From Alkalihalobacillus alcalophilus ATCC 27647 = CGMCC 1.3604 (GTDB lineage: Bacteria; Bacillota; Bacilli; Bacillales; Bacillaceae_D): a DNA stretch of 64,000 nt. Within the stretch, counting starts at the first letter, position 1. Each line of letters begins with the position of its first letter. Below are positions 54,746 to 63,920 of the stretch, in pieces. Location of the stretch: contig NZ_ALPT02000013.1 in NCBI RefSeq assembly GCF_000292245.2, forward strand, positions 4,097-68,096. Direction: 5' to 3'. The notes beneath the pieces were generated by a model, which saw only the letters and a program-made list of their open reading frames with translations, did not search any database and had not been told where the DNA came from. The position numbers were made by a program, and so were the translations under genes.

Positions 54746-56053
54746 TTACACTTTTTTCACAAAATTCTGAATCTCTGCCAATGCTCGTGTAGCCAGCTTT
54801 TCATAACGCTCTTTTTTATTACGGATCCTTTCTTCAAAAGGAGGCAATAAACCAAAGTTTGCATTCATAGGCTGGAAGTTCTTCGAGTTCGCTTGGGTAA
54901 TATATTGAGCCATACTTCCTATAACAGTCTTATCAGGGAACTCCAACATTTCTTGACCGTCTACCAAACGCGAGGCGTTAATCCCTGCAACTAATCCAGC
55001 TGCCGCAGACTCTACGTATCCTTCTACTCCAGTAATTTGACCAGCGAAAAATAAATCATCACGCTCTTTGTATTGATACGTTGGTTTGAGTAAGTTCGGT
55101 GAATTAATAAATGTGTTACGATGCATGACACCATAACGAACAATTTCTGCTTCCTCTAAACCAGGAATTAAGCGAAGAACTTCTTTTTGTGGCCCCCACT
55201 TTAAATGAGTTTGAAAGCCAACGAGATTGTAAAGAGTACCTGATGAATTATCTTGTCGTAATTGAACAACCGCATAAGGTCTTTTCCCTGTTTTAGGATC
55301 TTCTAATCCTACAGGTTTCATGGGACCAAATAGCATCGTCTTTTTCCCTCTTGAAGCCATTACTTCAATTGGCATACACCCTTCAAAAAAGATTTCCTTT
55401 TCAAACTCCTTTAACGGGACTGTTTCAGCTGAAGTGAGCGCCTCATAAAAACGATCAAACTCTTCTTCCGTCATCGGACAGTTTAAATAGGCTGCCTCCC
55501 CTTTATCATAACGAGATTTTAAATACACTTTATCCCTATTTATTGAATCAGCTTCGATAATCGGTGCAGCCGCATCATAAAAATATAAGTACTCTTCACC
55601 TGTTAACTGAAGAAGTTCTTTGGAAAGGCTTTCTGAAGTCAACGGCCCTGTTGCGATAATTGTTGGTCCTTCAGGAATTCCATTAACCTCTTCATTTATA
55701 ACCGTTACATTCGGGTGATTTTTCACCTTCTCCGTTACAAGTGCTGCAAAATCATGACGATCAACAGCTAACGCTCCTCCTGCTGGCACTGCCGCTGAAT
55801 CTGCCGCCGCAATAATAACCGAATCAAGCGCTCTCATCTCTTCTTTTAAAACACCGACTGCATTCGTAAGGGCATTTGAACGGAGTGAGTTACTACACAC
55901 AAGCTCAGCAAATTTATCTGTATGGTGTGCAGCCGTTTGTCTGACAGGACGCATTTCATATAACGAGACTTGAACGCCTCTTTTAGCTAATTGCCACGCC
56001 GCTTCACTCCCTGCTAACCCAGCACCTATCACATTAACATGTTTCGTTTGCAT
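54746..56053 (-). CDS. trmFO: tRNA (uracil-54-C5) methyltransferase TrmFO
   Basis: Folate- and FAD-dependent enzyme that makes m5U54 in tRNA. The 435-residue form starts MQTKHVNVIGAGLAGSEAAW, with the FAD-binding GxGxxG motif, and contains FAELVCSNSLRSNALTNAVG and FFEGCMPIEVMASRG. GGGAGG lies upstream; the adjacent ATG at 56056 is an equal option. It is the first gene of the trmFO-xerC-hslV-hslU-codY group (gid in older names). Confidence 0.95.
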   Translation of the reverse strand: MQTKHVNVIGAGLAGSEAAWQLAKRGVQVSLYEMRPVRQTAAHHTDKFAELVCSNSLRSNALTNAVGVLKEEMRALDSVIIAAADSAAVPAGGALAVDRHDFAALVTEKVKNHPNVTVINEEVNGIPEGPTIIATGPLTSESLSKELLQLTGEEYLYFYDAAAPIIEADSINRDKVYLKSRYDKGEAAYLNCPMTEEEFDRFYEALTSAETVPLKEFEKEIFFEGCMPIEVMASRGKKTMLFGPMKPVGLEDPKTGKRPYAVVQLRQDNSSGTLYNLVGFQTHLKWGPQKEVLRLIPGLEEAEIVRYGVMHRNTFINSPNLLKPTYQYKERDDLFFAGQITGVEGYVESAAAGLVAGINASRLVDGQEMLEFPDKTVIGSMAQYITQANSKNFQPMNANFGLLPPFEERIRNKKERYEKLATRALAEIQNFVKKV

Positions 56054-56085
56054 CATATTTCCTCCCACTTAAAACAATTGTGAAC

Positions 56086-56114
56086 ATTTTATGAATTAAG
56101 ATTTTTTTTGACCA
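56086..56114 (-). promoter_or_regulatory. Candidate sigma-A promoter for trmFO
   Basis: TGGTCA (56109-56114), a 17-base spacer and TAAAAT (56086-56091) on the minus strand. The -35 is moderate (four of six), the -10 good (five of six). Confidence 0.45.
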
Positions 56115-56246
56115 TTTCCATGTACTTTGTTTTCAACTCAAAAGCATTACTTTATTTGGACTCTCTATGTAAAAATTAAATTCCTTTACTAAAAAGCTTA
56201 TCTATCCTCAGTTTATCCTATTAAAAACAATTGTAAGCATACAAAC

Positions 56247-56272
56247 GCCTTCACCCTACTAAAGGTGAAGGC
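56247..56272 (-). terminator. topA terminator
   Basis: GCCTTCACC and GGTGAAGGC form a perfect nine-pair stem about 80 bases after topA. The minus-strand tract after it is GTTTGT, so moderately T-rich; the plus side has TTTT. Confidence 0.65.
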
Positions 56273-56354
56273 TTTTAAAAAAGTACGTACAACTGACTTG
56301 ATTGCCAAACATATCATAATACTTTTTTCTACAACATTCAACAAAAAACTATTA

Positions 56355-58427
56355 TTAATTTGATTCTTCTTTATAATCACAAGATGTACACTGTACTTGT
56401 ACACCCTTTTTCGACTTCTTCTCAACGAGTAGCTGCTGACATTTTGGACAAGGACGACTGATTGGCTTATCCCAAGAAATAAATTCGCATTCCGGATATC
56501 GATTACATCCATAAAACATTCGTTTCTTTTTGCTTTTCCGTTCGACAATTTGTCCTTCATGACAAGTTGGACAAGTAACCCCAATCTCCTTCACTATCGC
56601 CTTTGTATTACGACAGTCTGGGAAGTTGGAGCAAGCCATAAATTTTCCATAACGCCCCATTTTGTACACCATGTCATGACCACATTTTTCGCAAGTTTCT
56701 CCAGCTGGTTCATCCTTAATTTCAACTTCCTTCATTTCCTCTTCAGCAACGAGAAGTCGTTTTTCAAACCCTTGATAAAAATCATCAATAATTTGAACCC
56801 AGCGATGATTCCCTTCTTCAATCGAATCTAAATCAGTCTCCATCTTAGCTGTAAATTCTACATCTAAAATTTCCGGGAAAAATTCAACGATTAAATGCAG
56901 TACAATTTCTCCAAGCTCAGTCGGAATGAATCGCTTCTCCTCTAAGGCTACATATCCTCTACGCTGAATCGTATCCAATGTTGGGGCATATGTAGACGGG
57001 CGACCGATCCCTAGCTCCTCCATCGTTTTTACAAGCCTTGCTTCCGTATATCGAGGCGGCGGCTGGGTGAAATGTTGATGAGGTTCAATGTCTTCTTTAG
57101 AAACGACTCCACCTTCCTCTAAGTCCGGTAATAATCGATCTTCTTCTTTTTTACCGTCATCATTTCCTTCAATATACACTTTCATAAAACCAGGAAATTT
57201 CAACTTGGAACCTGTCGCTCGAAAGATAACTCCTTGATTCGTTAGATCAACGCTCATCGTATCCATAACTGCTGGAGCCATTTCACTTGCCACAAGGCGT
57301 TCCCAAATTAATTTATATAGTCGTAATTGATCTCTAGATAAATACGCCTTTACATCTTTTGGCTCATAAAATACGGATGTTGGACGAATCGCTTCATGGG
57401 CATCTTGAGCATTAGAACCCTTTTTATCGACCCTTTTCCCTTGTCGTAAAAATTCTTTCCCATAGTTTTTTTCAATAAATTCTTTTGATTCCGTTTGAGC
57501 CGTTTCCGAAATTCTTGTAGAATCGGTACGCATATACGTAATTAACCCGACCGTTCCTTCTTTTCCTAGGTCAATTCCTTCATATAGCTGTTGAGCAATC
57601 ATCATTGTCTTTCTTGCTCGAAAGTTTAACTTTCTTGCTGCTTCCTGCTGAAGAGAAGATGTCGTAAATGGGGCAACCGGGTTACGCTTTCGCTCCTTCT
57701 TACTAACAGAAGAAATATCAAATTCTTTCCCTTTGATTTTCTTTAAGACAGTTTGCACTTCTTCTTCAGAGGCTAAACTTTTTTTCTTTCCATCGACACC
57801 ATAAAACTTCGCATCAAATGTTTCATCATCCATTTTGAATTGACCTTCAATGCTCCAATATTCTTCCGGTTTAAACTCTTGGATTTCTTTTTCACGCTCG
57901 ATGATCATTTTGACGGCAACCGATTGGACACGGCCAGCACTTAATCCTTTTTTCACTTTTTTCCATAGAAGTGGACTAATATTATAACCAACTAATCGAT
58001 CCAAAATCCGACGTGCTTGCTGAGCATCAACTAAATCCATATTTATTTTTCTTGGGGTTTTAAACGCATCTTTAATCGCTTGTTTAGTAATTTCATTAAA
58101 GACGACACGACAATCTGAATTTGGGTCTATCCCCAAACTATGAGCTAAATGCCATGCGATCGCTTCCCCTTCACGATCGGGGTCAGCCGCTAAATAAATT
58201 TTTTTCACTTTTTTTGCTGCGGTCTTTAATTCTTTTAATACGGGTCCTTTACCTCGAATTGTTATATAACGTGGTTCGAAGTCTTCTTTCACATCTACTC
58301 CCATTTGACTTTTAGGTAAGTCTCTTACATGACCCATTGAAGCTTTCACAATGTATTTTTTTCCTAAATACTTTCCAATGGTCTTTGCTTTGGCGGGAGA
58401 TTCTACGATTACTAAATAATCGGCCAT
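56355..58427 (-). CDS. topA: DNA topoisomerase I
   Basis: Type IA enzyme that relaxes negative supercoils. The 690-residue product has a Toprim domain with Glu9 in VESPAKAKTIG and DPDREGE near residue 82, and the active-site Tyr298 in ITYMRTDSTRIS. Three C-terminal Cys4 zinc ribbons follow (CEKC, CPTC and CPKC units after about residue 575), typical for Bacillus. It has its own likely promoter and lies between dprA and trmFO. Confidence 0.97.
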   Translation of the reverse strand: MADYLVIVESPAKAKTIGKYLGKKYIVKASMGHVRDLPKSQMGVDVKEDFEPRYITIRGKGPVLKELKTAAKKVKKIYLAADPDREGEAIAWHLAHSLGIDPNSDCRVVFNEITKQAIKDAFKTPRKINMDLVDAQQARRILDRLVGYNISPLLWKKVKKGLSAGRVQSVAVKMIIEREKEIQEFKPEEYWSIEGQFKMDDETFDAKFYGVDGKKKSLASEEEVQTVLKKIKGKEFDISSVSKKERKRNPVAPFTTSSLQQEAARKLNFRARKTMMIAQQLYEGIDLGKEGTVGLITYMRTDSTRISETAQTESKEFIEKNYGKEFLRQGKRVDKKGSNAQDAHEAIRPTSVFYEPKDVKAYLSRDQLRLYKLIWERLVASEMAPAVMDTMSVDLTNQGVIFRATGSKLKFPGFMKVYIEGNDDGKKEEDRLLPDLEEGGVVSKEDIEPHQHFTQPPPRYTEARLVKTMEELGIGRPSTYAPTLDTIQRRGYVALEEKRFIPTELGEIVLHLIVEFFPEILDVEFTAKMETDLDSIEEGNHRWVQIIDDFYQGFEKRLLVAEEEMKEVEIKDEPAGETCEKCGHDMVYKMGRYGKFMACSNFPDCRNTKAIVKEIGVTCPTCHEGQIVERKSKKKRMFYGCNRYPECEFISWDKPISRPCPKCQQLLVEKKSKKGVQVQCTSCDYKEESN

Positions 58428-58469
58428 ATTGCAACTCCCTCTCTCGAAGATAAAATGTAAATCTTCCTC

Positions 58470-58499
58470 ATTATTAAACAGACTTTCTTATTTTGTCAA
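58470..58499 (-). promoter_or_regulatory. Sigma-A promoter for topA
   Basis: A perfect TTGACA (58494-58499), an 18-base spacer and AATAAT (58470-58475) on the minus strand, about 43 bases upstream of topA. Confidence 0.7.
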
Positions 58500-58584
58500 A
58501 CTGTACTTTTGTATTTTCCTGTTTTAAATCCACTTTTTATCCTTTCTTCACTATCTTAGACACTATTTATATAGTAGAAACTCG

Positions 58585-59466
58585 TCAAATATCGACAGAT
58601 GGCAATTCATTTAAAATATCGTTTGCATTAAGAGCAAGTTTGGCTCCCTGCTGAATTAAATAATTTGTTCCTAATGATTGGGATTCATAGATAGGGCCAG
58701 GTACAGCAAATACTTCCCTCCCTTGCTCTAAAGCCTGATCAGCTGTAATTAAAGAACCACTTTTTTCCTTTGCTTCAACCACAATGACCCCATAGGAAAG
58801 GCCACTTATGATTCGATTCCTCGCTGGAAACTGCCACTTTGTCGGCGGACAATAAGGAGGATACTCACTTATAACAAGTTGTTCTTTTTTAATATATTCA
58901 TATAATGACAGATTTTCTTTTGGGTAAGGGTGAAAGAATCCAGAACCTAAAACGGCAATCGTTGTCCCTCCAGCCCTTATCGTAGCTTGGTGGGCTATTG
59001 CATCAATCCCTTTTGCCAATCCACTAATAATCGTCCAGTTTTGTTCAATAAGTGGGGGCAATAACAGAGCAATACTCCTTTTCCCTAAAGCTGTTGGTTG
59101 CCTCGTCCCAACAGCTGCTATCATTTTCTTTTTTAATAGCTCCTTTTTTCCAATTGTATATAAGACAAGTGGCGGATCATATATTTCTTTTAATAATAAG
59201 GGATAGTCTTCATCTATCAACGTAATCGCTTCGATTTGATGTTTTGCCAAAAATTCCGCAACCTGTTCTGGAGCAAAACGATGATAATCTTCATAAAAAT
59301 GAGCAGCTTGTTTTGGGGAGAAGCGATAGATGTGCTGGAGGTCGTGGACACTTAAGGTAGGTAATTGCTCCAATTGAGGATCCTTTTCTAAAATTTTAAT
59401 ACATTTTGTGCTCGATACTCCTCGACAAAAATGTAGATGAATGATTTTTTGACGAATTTGTGACAA
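58585..59466 (-). CDS. dprA: DNA-processing protein DprA (Smf)
   Basis: Loads RecA on single-stranded DNA taken up in transformation. A start at TTG 59466 gives 293 residues (MSQIRQKIIHLHF); TTG 59484 is possible and would add six. An N-terminal helix-hairpin-like region is followed by the Rossmann core with SGLAKGIDAIAHQAT, GSGFFHPYPKEN and RNRIISGLSYGVIVVEA. It lacks the C-terminal winged helix present in some homologues, as in B. subtilis. It lies between sucD and topA. Confidence 0.92.
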   Translation of the reverse strand: MSQIRQKIIHLHFCRGVSSTKCIKILEKDPQLEQLPTLSVHDLQHIYRFSPKQAAHFYEDYHRFAPEQVAEFLAKHQIEAITLIDEDYPLLLKEIYDPPLVLYTIGKKELLKKKMIAAVGTRQPTALGKRSIALLLPPLIEQNWTIISGLAKGIDAIAHQATIRAGGTTIAVLGSGFFHPYPKENLSLYEYIKKEQLVISEYPPYCPPTKWQFPARNRIISGLSYGVIVVEAKEKSGSLITADQALEQGREVFAVPGPIYESQSLGTNYLIQQGAKLALNANDILNELPSVDI

Positions 59467-59749
59467 TCTTTCACAACCTTTCAAAAATTAAATGACACGG
59501 AGAAAAATGAAGATTTAGCAGAAGGAAATAGAGAGGATAAAGCGATAGTAGAACCGTTAAATAAAGCCACTGTTATACAACAAATGGAGTTTCAATCATT
59601 ACTTTTTTCGACATAACGAATGAAATTCCTGCTTATTTCGTGCTGAGCAACATCTAGAAGTGGAGATTATTGTACAGAAAGGCGAGCTATTTCGGTTTCT
59701 TCCTGGCACTTTTCTATTTTAAGCCGAGCCTCCTCCATTTTGTTCGCAT
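59467..59749. other. Intergenic stretch without a recognised gene
   Basis: No supported gene is visible. A plus-strand frame is open from within the dprA antisense region to a TAA near 59618 (including NREDKAIVEPLNKATVIQQ) but has no good start or ribosome site and no recognised family. It may be chance or the remnant of a decayed gene. Confidence 0.4.
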
Positions 59750-59796
59750 AAAAAAAGCTATCCACACAAGGTTTTATTAACCTTACCGGATAGCTT
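59750..59796 (-). terminator. sucD terminator
   Basis: AAGCTATCC and GGATAGCTT form a nine-pair outer stem around an inner AAGGTT/AACCTT hairpin; on the minus strand seven T residues follow. It lies about 58 bases after sucD. Confidence 0.85.
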
Positions 59797-59854
59797 CCAT
59801 TTGAGTATGACTAAGATTAGCATTTTAAGCCGCTCTTATTTCGAATAAAAAAGC

Positions 59855-60769
59855 TTATTTCGTTACCTCATGTGTAATGCACTTTTCGTAAAGACCTTTT
59901 TCTTTTAGAACAGAAATCAAAGTCTCTCCCATAACAGAAGGAGTTTCAGCAACCTTCACACCGCAACTCTCAAGCGTTTTGATCTTTTCAGATGCTGTAC
60001 CCTTACCACCTGAAATAATCGCACCAGCGTGGCCCATACGTTTCCCTGGAGGGGCTGTTTGACCACCGATGAAACCAACAACAGGTTTTGTCATGTTCTC
60101 TTTAATCCATTCAGCTGCTTCTTCTTCAGCTGTTCCACCAATTTCACCAATCATGATGACCGCATATGTGTCTGGATCTTCATTAAATAGGTTTAAAACA
60201 TCGATAAAGTTCGTTCCATTTACTGGGTCTCCACCGATACCAACGGCACTTGATTGACCAATGCCTTCTGTTGATAATTGATGTACCGCCTCATACGTAA
60301 GCGTACCAGAACGAGAAACAACTCCGACATGACCTTTTTTGTGAATATAACCAGGCATGATCCCAATTTTGCACTCCTCAGGCGTGATAACACCTGGGCA
60401 GTTAGGTCCGATTAAACGAGTTTTCTTCCCTTCCATATAACGTTTAACAGAAACCATGTCCATTACAGGGATTCCCTCTGTAATACAAATCGCTAAATCT
60501 AATTCAGCGTCAACCGCTTCCATAATAGAATCTGCTGCAAATGCAGGTGGTACATAAATAACTGACGCATTCGCACCCGTTGCTGCAACCGCTTCAGAAA
60601 CCGTATTAAATACCGGGATTCCCTCTACTTCCGTTCCACCTTTACCAGGCGTTACTCCACCAACGATATTTGTACCGTACTCAACAGCTTGTTGTGTATG
60701 GAATAAACCTGTTTTACCTGTAATCCCTTGAACAATAACCTTTGTATCTTTGTTTATAAGGATACTCAT
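59855..60769 (-). CDS. sucD: Succinate-CoA ligase, alpha subunit
   Basis: With SucC, interconverts succinyl-CoA and succinate with nucleotide phosphorylation in the TCA cycle. The 304-residue product has a CoA-binding N-terminus (VQGITGKTGLFHTQQA), RLIGPNCPGVITP, and the phosphohistidine His247 in MGHAGAIISGG. It lies 18 bases downstream of sucC. Confidence 0.97.
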   Translation of the reverse strand: MSILINKDTKVIVQGITGKTGLFHTQQAVEYGTNIVGGVTPGKGGTEVEGIPVFNTVSEAVAATGANASVIYVPPAFAADSIMEAVDAELDLAICITEGIPVMDMVSVKRYMEGKKTRLIGPNCPGVITPEECKIGIMPGYIHKKGHVGVVSRSGTLTYEAVHQLSTEGIGQSSAVGIGGDPVNGTNFIDVLNLFNEDPDTYAVIMIGEIGGTAEEEAAEWIKENMTKPVVGFIGGQTAPPGKRMGHAGAIISGGKGTASEKIKTLESCGVKVAETPSVMGETLISVLKEKGLYEKCITHEVTK

Positions 60770-60787
60770 TTCTTTCGTCCCGCCTTT

Positions 60788-61948
60788 CTATTTAACTAGA
60801 GATACGATTTTTTGTGCGCCATCAGCCATTGAATCAGCAGCTGTAATGTTTAAACCTGATTCACTTAAAATTTTCTTACCTAAATCAACGTTTGTTCCTT
60901 CTAAACGTACAACTAAAGGAATCTCTAAACCAACTTGTTTCGTTGCTGCTACAACACCTTCTGCAATGATGTCACACTTCATGATACCACCAAAGATGTT
61001 AACGAAAATTCCTTTAACTTTGTCATCAGATAAGATAATTTTGAAAGCTTCTGTTACCTTCTCAGCTGTCGCACCGCCCCCAACATCAAGGAAGTTAGCC
61101 GGGTCGCCATTATAATGTTTAATAATGTCCATCGTTGCCATCGCAAGTCCAGCACCATTAACCATACAACCGATGTTTCCATCTAATGCGATATAGCTTA
61201 AATCGTATTTAGAAGCTTCGATTTCTTTTTCATCTTCTTCCTCTAAATCACGGAAAGCAAGAACTTCTTTTTGACGGTAAAGAGCATTAGAATCAAAGTT
61301 TAACTTTGCATCTAGTGCCATTACCTTTCCATCTCCAGTTGTGACAAGTGGGTTAATTTCAGCAATCGAAGCATCGTTATCAACAAATGCTTTATATAAG
61401 CCCATCATGAACTTAACCGCTTGTCCAACTAATTCTTTCGGAATATTAATATTAAAAGCAATTCTTCTTGCTTGATATCCTTGTAACCCTACCGCTGGAT
61501 CAATGATCTCTTTGAAGATTTTTTCAGGAGTCGCTTCTGCCACTTCCTCAATTTCTGTTCCACCTTCTTCAGAAGCCATTAAAACGATACGGGATGTAGC
61601 ACGATCTAATACAAGTCCTACATAATATTCTTTCTTAATATCGCAGCCTTCTTCAATAAGTAAGCGCTTTACTTCTTTACCTTCAGGGCCCGTTTGATGA
61701 GTAACTAATGTCTTTCCTAAAATCTCATTAGCGTATGTACGAACTTCATCAAGGTTTTTGGCAACCTTAACGCCACCTGCTTTACCACGTCCACCTGCAT
61801 GGATTTGAGCTTTTACTACATTTACTTGCGTACCTAACTCTTTGGCAGCTTCTACTGCTTCGTCTACAGAAAATGCCACTTTACCATTTGGAACTGCTAC
61901 TCCATATTGACGAAGGAGTTCTTTTCCTTGATATTCATGGATATTCAT
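60788..61948 (-). CDS. sucC: Succinate-CoA ligase, beta subunit
   Basis: Nucleotide-binding subunit of succinyl-CoA synthetase. The 386-residue product begins MNIHEYQGKELLRQYGV, with an ATP-grasp fold (AQIHAGGRGKAGGVK near 46) and the C-terminal domain with FVNIFGGIMKCDIIAEG and RLEGTNVDLGKKIL. GGAGG precedes the ATG. It is first in the sucCD pair, downstream of a candidate extended -10 promoter. Confidence 0.97.
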   Translation of the reverse strand: MNIHEYQGKELLRQYGVAVPNGKVAFSVDEAVEAAKELGTQVNVVKAQIHAGGRGKAGGVKVAKNLDEVRTYANEILGKTLVTHQTGPEGKEVKRLLIEEGCDIKKEYYVGLVLDRATSRIVLMASEEGGTEIEEVAEATPEKIFKEIIDPAVGLQGYQARRIAFNINIPKELVGQAVKFMMGLYKAFVDNDASIAEINPLVTTGDGKVMALDAKLNFDSNALYRQKEVLAFRDLEEEDEKEIEASKYDLSYIALDGNIGCMVNGAGLAMATMDIIKHYNGDPANFLDVGGGATAEKVTEAFKIILSDDKVKGIFVNIFGGIMKCDIIAEGVVAATKQVGLEIPLVVRLEGTNVDLGKKILSESGLNITAADSMADGAQKIVSLVK

Positions 61949-62025
61949 TCTCTCCAGCCTCCTATCGGTAACATAAATTGTTTCCTATTCAACCATTTTA
62001 CTGACGATTGATTAGAACCATATTC

Positions 62026-62034
62026 ATTTTAGCA
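62026..62034 (-). promoter_or_regulatory. Candidate extended -10 promoter for sucCD
   Basis: TGCTAAAAT on the minus strand about 80 bases upstream of sucC matches an extended -10. The -35 is poor. Confidence 0.4.
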
Positions 62035-62043
62035 TTATTAGAA

Positions 62044-62133
62044 TTATTTGTGGAGGATTTTATTCAATAAATCGACAAATTCTTTTGTATTATAAGAATA
62101 TTGATGTTCCTTTTGAATAAAAAACCGCTTCAC
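62044..62133 (-). CDS. Possible 29-residue small protein upstream of sucC
   Basis: GTG start at 62133 downstream of GGGAGG and AAAAGG, reading MKRFFIQKEHQYSYNTKEFV and ending NKILHK. It is rich in basic and aromatic residues and matches no family known to me. It lies between the terminator of the benzoate-CoA-ligase-type gene and the sucC promoter. B. subtilis has ylqH at this point, but no resemblance is visible. It may be spurious. Confidence 0.3.
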   Translation of the reverse strand: MKRFFIQKEHQYSYNTKEFVDLLNKILHK

Positions 62134-62179
62134 AAAACCTTTTCCTCCCTCTTGTTAAGGATAAAAAATATAATGATCT

Positions 62180-62221
62180 GAAAATAAAAGAAATCCATAG
62201 AGAGACATCTCCACGGATTTC
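62180..62221 (-). terminator. Terminator of the benzoate-CoA-ligase-type gene
   Basis: GAAATCC and GGATTTC pair around an inner GAGA/TCTC stem and are followed on the minus strand by TTTTATTTTC. It starts six bases after the stop codon. Confidence 0.8.
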
Positions 62222-62227
62222 ATATAA

Positions 62228-63805
62228 TTATAATCTTAAGCGGAAGCGTTGGATCTTTCCTGATGCTGTTTTTGGTAAATCATCAATAAACTCAATTTCT
62301 CGTGGGTATTTATAAGGGGCTAAATGCTCCTTTACATATAGTCTTAATTCATCTTTTAACATTTCCGTTCCTTCAATCCCAGATTTTAAAACGATATACG
62401 CTTTAGGATACACGAGTTGATTCACGGTCTCTTTCCCAACAACCGCTACTTCTAGAACTTTTGGATGTTGAAAAAGGATGTTTTCAATTTCAATAGGTGA
62501 AACCCAGATTCCCCCTACCTTTAGCATGTCATCCGATCGTCCTGAATACCAAAAATAACCGTTTTCATCTAGATAATACTTATCCCCTGTGTGCATCCAT
62601 TCACCATAAAACTTGCGCTGATTTTCTTTTCTGTTACACCAATATCCCCCTGTTAAGCTTTCCCCTTTAATAACAAGATCACCAACCTCATTCGGTCCTA
62701 ACTCGATCGATTGGTCATTCAAAATTTTCGCTTCGTAACCTGGCACTATTTTTCCGGTGCTCCCAGGTTGAATATCACCGATCCGGTTAGATAAAAAAAT
62801 ATGCAATGCCTCAGTTGAGCCAATACCATCTAAAATATCTAGCTGAAAAACCTCTTTCCATTTATTGTAGAAAGAAGCTGGCAAAGCTTCCCCCGCTGAG
62901 ACACAGACTCGAATAGACGACAAATCAGGGACGATCCCTGTTTGCTCGACATAGTTCAACATTGCTCCATATAAGGTAGGGACACCAAAAAAAATAGTCG
63001 GCTTCGCTTTTTCGATTTGTTCAAAAATCTTATCTGGTTTCGGTCTCTCACTCATCAAAACCGTTGTTCCCCCAACTCCTAATGGAAAATACATCCCATT
63101 CCCTAACCCATAAGCAAAAAATAATTTAGAAGCCGAGAACGTTATATCATCCTCTGTCATGTTTAATATGTTTTTCGCATAATTTTCTAAAGCCGCCTCC
63201 ATATTTTTTTGTTGATGGATGACTCCTTTTGGTTTGCCTGTACTCCCGGAACTATAAAGCCAAAACCCTGGATCTTCTGCCGCACTCTGATAAGTTTGAC
63301 ATTCCTTGGAACCTGTATTTAGAAACTGATAAAAATCAAGTTCTTCATGAGCTTCTGTCCCTTTTGCATCGATGACAATCACATGTTTTAAATAAATAAA
63401 TCGCTCTTTATTTCCTTTCATGTTTTGCCAAACCTCTGACTCTACGACGAGAACCTTCGCCCGACTATCATTTAATAAATATTCATAATCCTGTGCAGGC
63501 AACATCGTATTCACCGGAATCGGTACTGCACCGATTTTCATTGCTCCGTAAAAAGTAACAATAAACTCGGCTGAATCGTAAGCTAATAACAGAACTCGAT
63601 TTTCACTCTCAACATGAATTTTTTTGAAAGCGTCACCAATTTGATTAACACTCGTTAAGAGTTCGTTGTACGTAAGGCTTTTATCATCAGAATAAATCGC
63701 GACTTTTTCCCCTAAACCTTTTTGAACATTCTCCTCAATAAAACGGTTTGTTGCATTATAGTGCTCCTTAACCCCAACAAAATTTAATGCATGTGAATCG
63801 ATCAT
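62228..63805 (-). CDS. Acyl-CoA synthetase, benzoate-CoA ligase family
   Basis: Adenylate-forming ligase that joins an aromatic or other acid to CoA with ATP. The 525-residue product has the AMP-binding loop YSSGSTGKPKGV at residues 184-195, SAGEALP, GIGSTEALHIFLSN, the hinge region HTGDKYYLDENGYFWYSGRSDDMLKVGG, and catalytic Lys517 in KTASGKIQR. FFAYGLGNGMYFPLGVG and the SNRIGDIQPGSTGK stretch fit the benzoate-CoA ligase subfamily, so benzoate or a hydroxybenzoate is the likely substrate, but this is not proved. GGAGGG precedes the ATG. It lies downstream of an enoyl-CoA hydratase gene, which suggests a ring- or acyl-CoA degradation cluster inserted upstream of sucCD. Confidence 0.85.
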   Translation of the reverse strand: MIDSHALNFVGVKEHYNATNRFIEENVQKGLGEKVAIYSDDKSLTYNELLTSVNQIGDAFKKIHVESENRVLLLAYDSAEFIVTFYGAMKIGAVPIPVNTMLPAQDYEYLLNDSRAKVLVVESEVWQNMKGNKERFIYLKHVIVIDAKGTEAHEELDFYQFLNTGSKECQTYQSAAEDPGFWLYSSGSTGKPKGVIHQQKNMEAALENYAKNILNMTEDDITFSASKLFFAYGLGNGMYFPLGVGGTTVLMSERPKPDKIFEQIEKAKPTIFFGVPTLYGAMLNYVEQTGIVPDLSSIRVCVSAGEALPASFYNKWKEVFQLDILDGIGSTEALHIFLSNRIGDIQPGSTGKIVPGYEAKILNDQSIELGPNEVGDLVIKGESLTGGYWCNRKENQRKFYGEWMHTGDKYYLDENGYFWYSGRSDDMLKVGGIWVSPIEIENILFQHPKVLEVAVVGKETVNQLVYPKAYIVLKSGIEGTEMLKDELRLYVKEHLAPYKYPREIEFIDDLPKTASGKIQRFRLRL

Positions 63806-63863
63806 TTATTTCCCTCCAGTTGAAAAAATGATACGTCTCTACCCGTTTAAATTCAGGAAAATC

Positions 63864-63889
63864 AAGGTAAAAACAATCGTTTTTACCTT
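63864..63889 (-). terminator. Hairpin after the enoyl-CoA hydratase gene
   Basis: AAGGTAAAAAC and GTTTTTACCTT form a perfect 11-pair stem with a four-base loop, followed by GATTTTCC. It lies 31 bases after the stop codon. The tract is weak for a terminator. Confidence 0.55.
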
Positions 63890-63920
63890 AGATTCACCTT
63901 TTCACAACATTTGATGGCAC

